From: CAYLLN01 sp033762315
GTDB taxonomy: Bacteria; Planctomycetota; Planctomycetia; Pirellulales; Pirellulaceae
Direction of reading: 5' to 3'
DNA: 64,000 nucleotides
NCBI GenBank assembly: GCA_033762315.1
Contig: JANRLS010000080.1
Span: 1 to 64,000 of the forward strand
In this document: positions 27,379 through 35,200 of the stretch, in pieces
How the letters are laid out: every line of letters starts with the position of its first letter
Numbering within the stretch: the stretch's first letter is position 1
Position numbers and translations under genes: made by a program
The notes under the pieces: generated by a model
Seen by the model: only the letters and a program-made list of their open reading frames with translations
Told to the model about the DNA's origin: nothing
Database searches by the model: none

Positions 27379-28488
27379 ATGTCGTCCGCCACCCTCACCG
27401 AACGCGTCTATAACTTCTCCCCCGGTCCGGCCGTCCTGCCGCTGTCGGTGCTGCAGCAGGCCCAGCGCGAGCTCGTCTGCCTGCCGGGTTACGGCATGAG
27501 CGTGCTCGAAATGAGCCACCGCGCGCCGGGCTTTTTGGACATCCTCGCCGCCGCCAAGCGCCTGCTGAGGGAGCTGCTGGCGATTCCCGACAACTATCAG
27601 ATCATCTTTTTGCAAGGTGGCTCGCGGCTGCAGTTTTCGATGGTGCCGATGAACCTGCTGCGGGGTCAATCCGGCGCGGCCGATTATCTGGTGACCGGCT
27701 CGTGGAGCAAAATGGCGGTCGATGAGGCGAAGCGCGAGGGAAAGGTCAACATCGCCTACGACGGCAAAACGACCAACTTCGACCGGCTGCCCAAAGCGGG
27801 CGAGCTGAAGCTCACCCCCGGCGCGGCCTATGCCTACTTTTGCTCGAACGAAACGATCCAAGGGGTGCAATTCGCGGCGGAGCCCGATGTCGGCGACGTG
27901 CCGCTGGTGGCCGATTGTTCGTCCGACTTTTTGCACCGCCCGCTGCCGGTGGCCAAATACGGCCTGATCTACGCCTGCGCTCAGAAGAACGCCGGCCCGG
28001 CGGGAGTGACGGCGGTCATCATTCGGGACGACCTCCTCGCCCGCTCGCAAGATTCGCTCCCCGGCTATTTGAACTATGGCCATCATGTGAAAGAGGACTC
28101 GCTTTACAACACGCCGCCGACCTTCGCCATTTATTTGATGAAGCTCGTGCTCGAATGGCTGAAGGACGACATCGGCGGCCTCGCTAAAATGCACGCCCTG
28201 AACCAGGAAAAGGCCAAACTGCTGTACGACGCCATCGATGGCTCCGGCGGTTTCTATCGGGGCCACGCCCAGCCGGAGGTCCGCTCGCTGATGAATGTCA
28301 CCTTCCGCCTGCCGAGCGAAGCCCTGGAAAAGGAGTTCGTCAAAGAGGGAGAAGACCGGGGCCTCGACGGCCTCAAGGGACACCGCAGTGTCGGCGGCAT
28401 CCGCGCCAGCATCTACAACGCCATGCCCCTGGCCGGCGTCGAAACGCTCGCCCAGTTCATGCGCGAGTTCAAGGCGAAGCGGGGTTAG
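27379..28488 (+). CDS. serC: Phosphoserine aminotransferase
   Basis: A 369-residue PLP enzyme that converts 3-phosphohydroxypyruvate and glutamate to phosphoserine in serine synthesis. It may also serve in pyridoxal phosphate synthesis. Typical motifs are N-F-S-P-G-P-A-V-L-P at the start, L-Q-G-G-S-R-L-Q-F, D-C-S-S-D-F and the PLP lysine in A-Q-K-N-A-G-P-A-G-V. ATG at 27379 follows GCGAGGA. Length is normal. The upstream frame to 27262 is rejected because it adds a low-quality leader. Confidence 0.96.
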   Translation: MSSATLTERVYNFSPGPAVLPLSVLQQAQRELVCLPGYGMSVLEMSHRAPGFLDILAAAKRLLRELLAIPDNYQIIFLQGGSRLQFSMVPMNLLRGQSGAADYLVTGSWSKMAVDEAKREGKVNIAYDGKTTNFDRLPKAGELKLTPGAAYAYFCSNETIQGVQFAAEPDVGDVPLVADCSSDFLHRPLPVAKYGLIYACAQKNAGPAGVTAVIIRDDLLARSQDSLPGYLNYGHHVKEDSLYNTPPTFAIYLMKLVLEWLKDDIGGLAKMHALNQEKAKLLYDAIDGSGGFYRGHAQPEVRSLMNVTFRLPSEALEKEFVKEGEDRGLDGLKGHRSVGGIRASIYNAMPLAGVETLAQFMREFKAKRG

Positions 28489-28499
28489 GTACGGCGCAG

Positions 28500-28943
28500 C
28501 TAATTCTCCGCTGGCGGGTCGGTAGGGGTCGCCCTGAATGGATTCACGACGCGAACGCCGTCGTAGTCCTGCCCGTCGTTCAGATCTTCGCTACAGACGA
28601 TGCGGCATCCCAGTAGCTTGGCGGCTACCAGGATCGCTGCGTCCCAGTAGGAGATTTGATGCCGCTGCCTGGCATCGATCGCCGCCGCTACCAATTCATG
28701 GTTGGTGGGGCAGATAGGAAAATCGACGAGCGAAACTACCACTGCCTTCGCTTCATCGTGCGTTAATCGCAGTCGTTGCTTCGAGACAGCTGCCGCATAG
28801 AACTCTTGCGCCACTTGCGCGGAAAATGCGATCCCCGCCCGCTTCAGTAACCGTCGCGCGAGCGCTTGCTTGGCCTCGTCTTCAGGTGCGTTCGATGCCG
28901 CATAAAGCAGCACATTAGTGTCGATGAAGTACGTCGCGGTCAT
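28500..28943 (-). CDS. PIN-domain toxin (VapC-like)
   Basis: A 147-residue PIN-domain protein, the likely RNase toxin of a type II toxin-antitoxin pair. The acidic residues expected for the metal site are visible: Asp in F-I-D-T-N-V-L-L-Y at the start, Glu in A-Q-E-F-Y-A near residue 47, and S-Y-W-D-A-A-I around residue 100 followed by S-E-D-L-N. The start overlaps the end of the antitoxin gene by 29 bp. The target RNA is unknown. Confidence 0.88.
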   Translation of the reverse strand: MTATYFIDTNVLLYAASNAPEDEAKQALARRLLKRAGIAFSAQVAQEFYAAAVSKQRLRLTHDEAKAVVVSLVDFPICPTNHELVAAAIDARQRHQISYWDAAILVAAKLLGCRIVCSEDLNDGQDYDGVRVVNPFRATPTDPPAEN

Positions 28944-29166
28944 ACAGTTCCTCGCGGCGGAGAGAACCTACCGGTTCGGTATTGCGCGCCTTATCGAGTG
29001 CGGCAAAGAGCCGCGCAACTGCTTCATCGTTGCGCTGATCTTCAGCGGCGACGGCCGGAGATTGCGGTTGAACTGTCACCTCCAAGACGGTGCCCACGGG
29101 GAAAGGAACCGGGACACGAATTTGTCCTTCGGCCTCCACCGTGGCCTGCGTCGCATAAGACGGCAT
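28915..29166 (-). CDS. Antitoxin partner of the PIN toxin
   Basis: An 83-residue protein directly upstream of, and overlapping, the PIN-domain gene, which is the usual antitoxin position. The N-terminal ~30 residues (Q-A-T-V-E-A-E-G-Q-I-R-V-P) have the look of an AbrB/MazE-like or DUF104-like beta segment, and the C-terminal half is charged and helical, as toxin-binding tails are. The ATG at 29166 has an excellent AAAGGAGT site. Longer frames up to 29220 are possible but less likely. The antitoxin subfamily is uncertain. Confidence 0.7.
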   Translation of the reverse strand: MPSYATQATVEAEGQIRVPVPFPVGTVLEVTVQPQSPAVAAEDQRNDEAVARLFAALDKARNTEPVGSLRREELYDRDVLHRH

Positions 29167-29235
29167 GACTTGGTACTCCTTTGAAAACATCGTCGCAGAC
29201 TCTATTGTGACTTCACACATGCCCCCAAACCAGTC

Positions 29236-30237
29236 CTAGCTTGACTGCCTCGCTGTTACTGTCGTTAGCACTCCCGCCAGCTTCGCGAAATCCGCCCGGT
29301 CGGCGGAAGTCCGATGCCGCACGGCCGCCAGGATCTGGCTGTCTTTAATCACAAACGCCCCGCCAAGCTGAAAGCCGTCCCCCTCGACCTTGCCAATTCC
29401 GTGCCGCAGGAGCGCGGGCAAGCCGCGCACGATGGCGGCCGGGCCGAGCACTTGCCCAAGCGTGCCGCGGGACAATTCGAACGCCCGAAACAGCCGGCAC
29501 CCAGGATCGCTGAACTGGTCGAGATCCCCCAGGCCATACCGATTGAAGAGCGCGGCACCGGCGGCGACGCTGCTCATGTGGACAATGGCGATGCGCACGC
29601 GGGCCGCTTCCAGCTTCGGCCGGGCGGCGGCCAGGTCGGCCAACGCCTCGCGGCAGAAGGTACACCCGGCATGGCGAATGAAGACCACGAGCACCGAGCG
29701 TCCGGCTGATAGGTCGGCCAGCGTCCTTCCATATTGGCTGCCGATGGTTGCCATGGCCTCGTGCAGGCTCAGTGCGCGCTCGCCAGCCGGCGCGCTGTTC
29801 GTCCGCCAGGCGTGGTACAAAATCGCCGTGAATGGCACCCACCAGATCAGGTCGTTGAAAACATTGACGATGCCAAAGCTCCACGGCAGCGTGCCCGCGA
29901 TGGCCCCCTGCACAAAGCCGATCGGCCCCAGCACCTTGCCGAGCCACCCGACCAGCACAATCGGCCAGTGCCGGGCTGGGTCGCGGGCGGCGATGAGGTA
30001 GCCCACGCCATACACGCCGACGACCATCCCCACGCATTGCCAGATTTGCGGATAGTTCGGCGGCTCCATCGCGAGCCACGCGAAGGGCTGGCTGGGCAGC
30101 ACGATGACCGCCGCGCCCCAGGCGAGGTTGTAGATGCCCGCGAGCGTTAGCGTCCAGAACATCCAGCGGGGCGGTTGCAGGTTGGCGGAGTTGCCGCGCG
30201 CTGGCAACGGGCAGGATTCGTCGGATTCGGTGTTCAT
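29236..30237 (-). CDS. Membrane protein fused to a thioredoxin-fold redoxin
   Basis: A 333-residue protein. Residues ~25-150 contain four predicted membrane helices. From ~165 on there is a peroxiredoxin-like (AhpC/TSA family 2, SelL-related) domain with V-V-F-I-R-H-A-G-C-T-F-C-R-E, where the redox pair is Cys192 and Cys195, followed by alternating strands and helices up to K-L-A-G-V-L. The fusion puts a thiol-redox domain at the membrane. In some relatives the corresponding positions are selenocysteine; here both are plain cysteine (TGT, TGC). The role is inferred to be thiol or peroxide handling. The ATG at 30237 is clear. Confidence 0.8.
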   Translation of the reverse strand: MNTESDESCPLPARGNSANLQPPRWMFWTLTLAGIYNLAWGAAVIVLPSQPFAWLAMEPPNYPQIWQCVGMVVGVYGVGYLIAARDPARHWPIVLVGWLGKVLGPIGFVQGAIAGTLPWSFGIVNVFNDLIWWVPFTAILYHAWRTNSAPAGERALSLHEAMATIGSQYGRTLADLSAGRSVLVVFIRHAGCTFCREALADLAAARPKLEAARVRIAIVHMSSVAAGAALFNRYGLGDLDQFSDPGCRLFRAFELSRGTLGQVLGPAAIVRGLPALLRHGIGKVEGDGFQLGGAFVIKDSQILAAVRHRTSADRADFAKLAGVLTTVTARQSS

Positions 30238-30350
30238 ACGCCTCTCGTTACCAAGGGCCGCCGGAGAACGCCAGCCCCCGCGGCCCGCCGTAGCTAATGT
30301 CTCGGACGAAGTTCCAATTCGCGAAGCAGAGCTTCTGGACGTGCGTTCCT

Positions 30351-30675
30351 AATATCGGGTGGGCTTCGCCCGCCATTGGCTCGTCGCTGCGTGATGGCCT
30401 TCAAACCGTGGTGGGCACAGCCCGCCACTACAGCACATCCGCCGCCGGCGTGGCGCTAATTACTTATGGGACGCGCGGAATGCCGTGCTGGGCGGCTTCG
30501 CTGCAAATGGCTTGGTACCAAGCACTTGCGCGCCACAATCGAAATTAGTTCTCGGGCGGCTTACTATAGTTACAAGGCTTTCCCTCGGAAAATGTTGGGT
30601 GGGCCTCGCCCGCCACTTGCTCGTCGCTGCGAGGTGGCCTTCAAAACGTGGTGGGCGCAGCCCACTACTGCACTG
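30351..30675. repeat. Direct repeat pair with 240-bp period
   Basis: The segment 30351-30434 recurs at 30591-30675, offset by exactly 240 bp and with roughly 85-90% identity by eye. Shared parts include GGGTGGGC-TCGCCCGCCA, CTCGTCGCTGCG, GTGGCCTTCAAA and CGTGGTGGGC-CAGCCC. The last part recurs a third time at 30719-30740 and is the core of the atpA/atpG hairpin. Confidence 0.75.
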
Positions 30676-31022
30676 GACGTGCGTTCCCACGCAGAGCTTG
30701 GGCGCGAGTAAGCCCAAACCGTGGTGGGCGCAGCCCGCCCGACAGCACTGGTCGTACCATTGCTGGTTGTCTTCGTCGTCGGACGGATTCATGGATGCAC
30801 CGGTGGATGACGGAAGGATGTCTTGAAACAGGAAACTGCTGGCGTTGATTCTTCCCGAAGCGAACTGCCTCCGCGCCCCGCCTCCTGGTCACTTATTGCG
30901 ATTCCCAAAAGTCGCGCCGGGCGACTTCTCCGCAAGTTCCAGTCCCCCAGGAACTTGCGCGCCAAATCGCGAATGAGTTTCGGCGCGGCTTACTATAGTT
31001 ACTAGGGTTTCGTCTCGCGAAA
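30510..31022. repeat. Second repeat pair with palindromic heads
   Basis: About 70 bp starting ACTTGCGCGCCA at 30524 recurs near 30953, with both copies ending in GGCTTACTATAGTTAC and a CTCG-GAAAAT tail. Each copy is headed by a palindrome: GCTTGGTACCAAGC at 30510-30523, and CGCAAGTTCC (30931-30940) with its exact complement at 30950-30959. Confidence 0.65.
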
Positions 31023-31594
31023 ATAAAGCCGAGCCGTCTGGGCTGAGCCGGCCTTCCTCCAGGGATCTGAAATGGCGCGCACGGCCCTCGCTCCGCCCCG
31101 CCAAAACACGGCGCGCTCGCAATCGCACGCACTATCTCGCGACAACTTGCGCGCGTCAAGAAACTAGCGCGCGGAATTTCAGGCCGGCATTTGCCAAGGG
31201 AACTTCTGCAACCATTAGAATGATATTTGTGTACACTAACGGCGCTCGGTTCGCCCCAAGCCGCGCTCCAAGTTTTTTGCCGCCGTGACACGTCTGGTCA
31301 CGGCAGGCGGGCTGGGAAGACCGCTCTCCGCCGCAAAAAACGTCGCAACTCCCTGCCTAGCAAGGACTTCGGGATTCCTCTTCGCCGTCGCCATCAATCC
31401 CGCCGGTCATGCCGAAACCATCCCGGTCGAGCAGCGGGTCGTGTGGGGCGACCTTGTCACCGTCGGTCCAAGCCACGCACCAGCGGCGGCCCAGCGGAGT
31501 ATATTGACTCCGGTCTGTGCCGCGAGGCTGCGCGATCGGCCACGCGACCAGTATGCCACCTTCGATCAATCCCTACCGATAAATCCCGCCCGCC

Positions 31595-32662
31595 ATGACC
31601 ACCACCTTGCTTGTTGCCGCCCTCGTGGCCTTCCATTCCGCTGGCCCGATCACCACGGTCGCCGGCACCGGCAAGCCGGCGGATGGAGGCGATAGCGGCC
31701 CGGCTTTGCAAACCAATATCGGCGATCCGTTTGGGGTCGAAATCGGTCCCGACGGATCGCTCTACATCTGCGAGGTCCGCAATCATCGTGTCCGCCGCCT
31801 GGACGAAGCGACCGGCCGACTCACCACCGTCGCCGGCAGCGGGCAAGTGGGCTATGCCGGCGATGGGGGCTCCGCCACGGCCGCCAAGCTGAACGAGCCG
31901 TATGAAGTGCGGTTCGATAAGGCCGGGAACATGCTGTTCGTCGAAATGAAGAACCACCTCGTGCGCAAGGTGGATGCCAATACCGGCACGATCAGCACCA
32001 TTGCCGGCACGGGGAAGGCGGGCTTCGGCGGCGACGATGGCCCCGCCACTGCCGCCCAGCTTTCGATTCCGCACAGCATCGCCCTCGATGCCGCCGATAA
32101 CCTGTACATCGCCGACATCGGCAACCACCGCATTCGCAAGGTCGATGCCAAGACGGGGATCATCACCACCATCGCCGGCACCGGCGAGAAGCGGCCCCCC
32201 GTAGCCGGCCCCGCCGCTGGCAAGCCGATGGTCGGCCCGCGGGCCCTCTTCATTCAAGACGGCGTGCTGTGGATCGCCCTCCGCGAGGGGCACAGTGTCT
32301 GGAAAATGCCGCTGGCGAGCGGCGTGCTGTCGCATGTCGCTGGCACTGGCAAGAAGGGATTCACCGGCGATGGTGGCCCGGCAGCGGAAGCGACCTTCGA
32401 TGGCCCCAAGGGAATCGTCGTCACGCGGGATGGCGGCGCGGTGCTGGTCGTCGATACCGAGAACCACGCCATCCGCAAAATCGACCTCGCCAGCGGCAAG
32501 ATCAGCACGGTCGCCGGCAAAGGACCCAAGTTTGCCGGCGGCGACGGCGACGGCGGGCCCGCCACCGAGGCCACGCTCAACCGCCCCCACGGCATCTGCG
32601 TCGGCCCGAAAGACGAAGTGTATATCGGCGACACGCTCACGCATCGCGTCCGGAAGTTTTGA
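31595..32662 (+). CDS. NHL-repeat beta-propeller protein
   Basis: A 355-residue protein made of about six NHL repeats of the pattern T-V-A-G-T-G...G-D-G-G-P-A...L-x-x-P-x-G-I...L-Y-I-A-D...N-H-R-I-R-K. Such repeats fold as a six-bladed propeller that binds protein, sugar or RNA partners. The first ~16 residues are hydrophobic and may be a weak signal peptide, suggesting export. No catalytic domain is seen. The ATG at 31595 is the only suitable start, after a short leader from the repeat island. It is convergent with the cupin gene, 15 bp away. Confidence 0.85.
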   Translation: MTTTLLVAALVAFHSAGPITTVAGTGKPADGGDSGPALQTNIGDPFGVEIGPDGSLYICEVRNHRVRRLDEATGRLTTVAGSGQVGYAGDGGSATAAKLNEPYEVRFDKAGNMLFVEMKNHLVRKVDANTGTISTIAGTGKAGFGGDDGPATAAQLSIPHSIALDAADNLYIADIGNHRIRKVDAKTGIITTIAGTGEKRPPVAGPAAGKPMVGPRALFIQDGVLWIALREGHSVWKMPLASGVLSHVAGTGKKGFTGDGGPAAEATFDGPKGIVVTRDGGAVLVVDTENHAIRKIDLASGKISTVAGKGPKFAGGDGDGGPATEATLNRPHGICVGPKDEVYIGDTLTHRVRKF

Positions 32663-32677
32663 GTCGCACCGCCGCCA

Positions 32678-33124
32678 TTATCCCAACACAAACTCAATCC
32701 CATGCTTCTGGCCGATGGCGACCAGCTGCGCAATGTCCGGCGGCTTGTCGGGGGGAACCTGCGAGAAATCGGCGACAAAATGCTCGAAGCCGGCGGGCCG
32801 GCACAAAATCAGCAGCTTCCCCTCGGAGGGGCCCACGTTGCGAAAAAAATGCGGCGTTCCTAGGGGCGCGGTGAGCAAATCGCCCGGGCCTGCGGCAATC
32901 GTTTGCTCGCCGACGTGAAACTCGAATTGCCCCGCGAGGATGTAGAACGTTTCATCCTCGCGATGATGCCTGTGCGGCGGCGGACCGGCACCCGGCGGCG
33001 TGATCGTTTCAAGCAGCGTGTAGGCGCCGTTCATATCGGCGCCGACGACCTTTAGCGTCACGATGTCGCCGCCAAGCAGGCGATAGGTGGCTCCCTGGCC
33101 GGCAGCGACGCGAGGCGATGTCAT
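32678..33124 (-). CDS. Cupin-domain protein
   Basis: A 148-residue single-domain cupin. Motif 1 is P-P-H-R-H-H-R-E-D-E-T-F-Y-I-L-x-G, giving three potential metal-binding histidines and a glutamate. Motif 2 is P-L-G-T-P-H-F-F-R-N with the fourth histidine. Small cupins of this kind include dioxygenases, isomerases and regulators, and the substrate cannot be told. Start ATG at 33124 is preceded by AGGAAA; the longer frame to 33346 runs antisense into the Fae-like gene and is rejected. It lies 29 bp downstream of that gene on the same strand. Confidence 0.88.
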   Translation of the reverse strand: MTSPRVAAGQGATYRLLGGDIVTLKVVGADMNGAYTLLETITPPGAGPPPHRHHREDETFYILAGQFEFHVGEQTIAAGPGDLLTAPLGTPHFFRNVGPSEGKLLILCRPAGFEHFVADFSQVPPDKPPDIAQLVAIGQKHGIEFVLG

Positions 33125-33153
33125 GGCGAGTTTCCTGAAGCAAGAGTGGGCGT

Positions 33154-33732
33154 TTAGGCTAGCTTCCCATCCACGGCCAGCTGGTGGAAGTAGTGCGGCA
33201 CCTGATCCTGATTTTCGAGCAGCCAATCGATGGTCGGCTCGCCGCACATCGCTTTGTGGATCGCCTTGGTGGTCGCTTCGCGATTGGTCTGAAAGAGGAG
33301 CTTGTAGTCCACATCGGTCGCCTCGACGATGCTGGGATCGAGCCAAACCGAAATGATGATGCCCAGCTCGTCGGCCCGCCGCTTGGGAATGTCGCCGGCC
33401 CGGACCGCATCGAGCACGCCGTGGGCGACGGCCGCCTGCACCGTCCCCATGAGGATATTCGTGTACTTGCTGCTCTTCACCGTCACCTTGCTGACCATCA
33501 GTGTCGTCGGCCGCACCTGCACGTCGCTATTCAGAATCGCGAACACCTTGGTGTGCCCCTTCACCTGGTCACCAATCAGGTTGGCGATGGCGTGCCCCAC
33601 CGGGCCGTCGAGCGCCCCGATCACCACCTCCGGCTCGGCCGCCGACCAGGCGGGCTCCCCCTCGACGAGCGCCTCGCCGGTGCGGAGGATGATCTTTTTG
33701 CTGGTTTTCAGCTTGGTTTTCTTTTTTCCCAC
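33154..33732 (-). CDS. Formaldehyde-activating enzyme (Fae) homologue
   Basis: A 192-residue protein aligned by eye to Fae, which condenses formaldehyde with tetrahydromethanopterin: G-E-A-L-V at residues 19-23, V-R-P-T-T-L-M-V-S-K-V-T-V in the middle, and late A-T-x-K-A-I-x-x-A-M-x-G-E-P. Planctomycetes are known to carry Fae and Fae-like proteins with the methanopterin-linked C1 pathway. The active-site histidine that follows G-E-A-L-V in characterised Fae is missing: there is no His between residues 19 and 46. This may therefore be a Fae2/Fae3-type paralogue with another activity. GTG at 33732 has a GAGGAA site. The N-terminal lysine-rich leader is unusual. The cupin gene follows it. Confidence 0.82.
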   Translation of the reverse strand: MGKKKTKLKTSKKIILRTGEALVEGEPAWSAAEPEVVIGALDGPVGHAIANLIGDQVKGHTKVFAILNSDVQVRPTTLMVSKVTVKSSKYTNILMGTVQAAVAHGVLDAVRAGDIPKRRADELGIIISVWLDPSIVEATDVDYKLLFQTNREATTKAIHKAMCGEPTIDWLLENQDQVPHYFHQLAVDGKLA

Positions 33733-33759
33733 GGCAATTCCTCACGTTGAAAAGCGACG

Positions 33760-34413
33760 ATGAACGAGCAGCACATCCTACAACAAACGGCCGCGCACGT
33801 CCGCAGCCTGCTGGCGGGCGATAGCGCGGGGCACGATTGGTTCCACATCGAGCGTGTCCGCCGGACGGCGCTCGCCATCGGCCGCGAGGAAGGGGCCGAT
33901 CTGTTCGTGGTCGAGCTGGCCGCGCTGCTGCACGACGTGGCCGACTGGAAGTTCGCCGGCGGCGACCACACCGCTGGCCCGCGGGCCGCGCGCGATTGGC
34001 TGGCGAACCTGTCCGTCCCCGCCGCGACGAGCGAGCATGTCGCCGCGATCATTGCCGGGCTGTCGTTCAAGGGGGCCGGCGTGCCGACGCCGATGCCGAC
34101 GCTGGAAGGGCGCGTCGTCCAAGATGCCGACCGGCTCGACGCGCTCGGTGCCGTCGGCATTGCCCGGGCTTTTGCTTATGGCGGCAGTCGCGGCCGGGCG
34201 ATGCACGATCCGGCGATCCCGCCCCAGACGCACGCTTCGTTCGAGGCCTACAAAAAGAACGCCGGCCCCACGCTCAACCACTTTTACGAGAAGCTGCTGC
34301 TCCTATCCGACCGGATGAACACCCCCACCGGCCGCCGCCTTGCCGCCGCGCGGCATCGCTACCTGGAGCAGTTTCTGGAGCAGTTTTTGGCGGAGTGGGA
34401 GGGAACGCGATAG
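33760..34413 (+). CDS. HD-domain phosphohydrolase
   Basis: A 217-residue soluble metal-dependent phosphohydrolase resembling YedJ. The first motif is G-H-D-W-F-H-I-E-R-V, the HD pair is in L-L-H-D-V-A-D-W, and the last aspartate is in V-Q-D-A-D-R-L-D-A-L-G-A. The order and spacing match the HD superfamily. The true substrate is unknown; nucleotide hydrolysis is a common activity in relatives. It is divergent from the Fae-like gene with only 27 bp between start codons, so the promoters must overlap or lie inside the genes. Confidence 0.88.
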   Translation: MNEQHILQQTAAHVRSLLAGDSAGHDWFHIERVRRTALAIGREEGADLFVVELAALLHDVADWKFAGGDHTAGPRAARDWLANLSVPAATSEHVAAIIAGLSFKGAGVPTPMPTLEGRVVQDADRLDALGAVGIARAFAYGGSRGRAMHDPAIPPQTHASFEAYKKNAGPTLNHFYEKLLLLSDRMNTPTGRRLAAARHRYLEQFLEQFLAEWEGTR

Positions 34414-34708
34414 GTGCCGCTTACTCCGAGGAGATAGCGCAGTCCTTCTCGCGACGAAGCAGTGTGGTTAATCACACTTTGCCCCTTCAGAGAACAGAGA
34501 GTGTCAAATGCCCAAACTGGAGCTGACAGCTCAGAACATTTGAAGGTGTTCGGCACTCGCCCCTTGAATTCGCGGCCACGAGAAATCGCAACGCGTCGCA
34601 AAAGCTCCGCAGACCGCAAAGTTTGACTATTGGACAGCCCCCCCCAGACAGACTAGCGAAGCGCAACGGGGGGAGCAACCGTCAACCGCATTCCGCCGGC
34701 GGCCCGGC

Positions 34709-34779
34709 AAACCTTGCCGGTTGGAGGCGACGGCGCGGCCCCCGGCGCGCCTTCTCCGGCCGGTTTTCCGGCAAGGTTT
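34709..34779. repeat. Long nested hairpin
   Basis: AAACCTTGCCGG (34709-34720) pairs perfectly with CCGGCAAGGTTT (34768-34779). Inside, GGAG pairs with CTCC and GGCGCG with CGCGCC, giving one extended, interrupted hairpin of about 22 base pairs. No T run follows on either strand. It could be a mobile palindromic element or a structured RNA. Confidence 0.7.
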
Positions 34780-34880
34780 CGCTACCTTCCGCGACGGGCA
34801 ATCTTTGCGCGACAGTTGCCGTAAACCACTGCCAGAAAATTGTTTGCGTCGGTTCAAGCAGGCTGTTTTGTAGCGTCGAT

Positions 34881-34993
34881 ACGGTAGGTGTCGCGGAAGG
34901 CTTCGCCCACCCCATGATGGGCGGCGGCGGGGCCCGAGACTCAGCGGTCGGCCCAAGATGGGATCAGCCGCCGGGCCTGGCGACACATACCGT
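34881..34993. repeat. 113-bp inverted-repeat element
   Basis: ACGGTAGGTGTCGC at 34881-34894 is repeated inverted at 34980-34993 with one mismatch. The ~85 bp between contain further pairing (CCCATGATGGG and GGCGG/CCGCC blocks). The size and terminal inverted repeats suggest a small non-autonomous element, but no target duplication is obvious. Confidence 0.6.
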
Positions 34994-35200
34994 GCGGGGC
35001 AGCAACCCTACCTTCCCGCACACCCTGGCCTACCCCCAATCGCACACCCCGAATGATCCGCCGGCAATCGGATTGCCGAGCGGGTCGGTCCAACGCGGCA
35101 CAATGGTCACGCTACCCGCGCGGCACTTGGGCCACGTATCCGGCCGGACCGGGACTTGCGCCAGTTCGATGGTTCCATCGTGTTTAGGAGACGTCGCCCA

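Larger units (their letters stand above)
30238..31594. other. Gene-free repeat island
   Basis: About 1.36 kb with no supportable gene on either strand. It contains two copies (30351-30434 and 30591-30675) of a unit with GGTGGGC/GCCCGCC hairpins. It also holds two copies of a second unit with the shared TTACTATAGTTAC core, a 14-bp palindrome (30510-30523) and a 10-bp inverted repeat. The right end (31190-31240) is AT-richer and may hold the promoter of the NHL-repeat gene. Short open frames here are Arg/Cys/Trp-rich and look non-coding. Confidence 0.6.
34414..35200. other. Structured intergenic region
   Basis: About 790 bp with no supportable gene. It carries two long inverted repeats (34709-34779 and 34881-34993, listed separately) and a C8/G6 pairing at about 34635-34672. 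The open frames that cross it are an artefact of GC content. The right end supplies the TAGGAG ribosome site and presumably the promoter of the cysteine-rich protein, although I cannot point to a consensus -35/-10. Confidence 0.55.

Noticed and set aside
29236..30237. Possible selenocysteine codon in the redoxin gene
   Set aside because: Both motif positions are TGT and TGC; there is no in-frame TGA.
30893..31291. A 132-codon minus-strand frame in the repeat island
   Set aside because: The composition is Arg/Ser/Cys-rich with no homology that I recognise, and it crosses repeat units, so it is unlikely to be a gene.
30238..31594. Possible CRISPR array
   Set aside because: The repeats are few, imperfect, of unequal spacing and palindromic, and no cas gene is present in the window.
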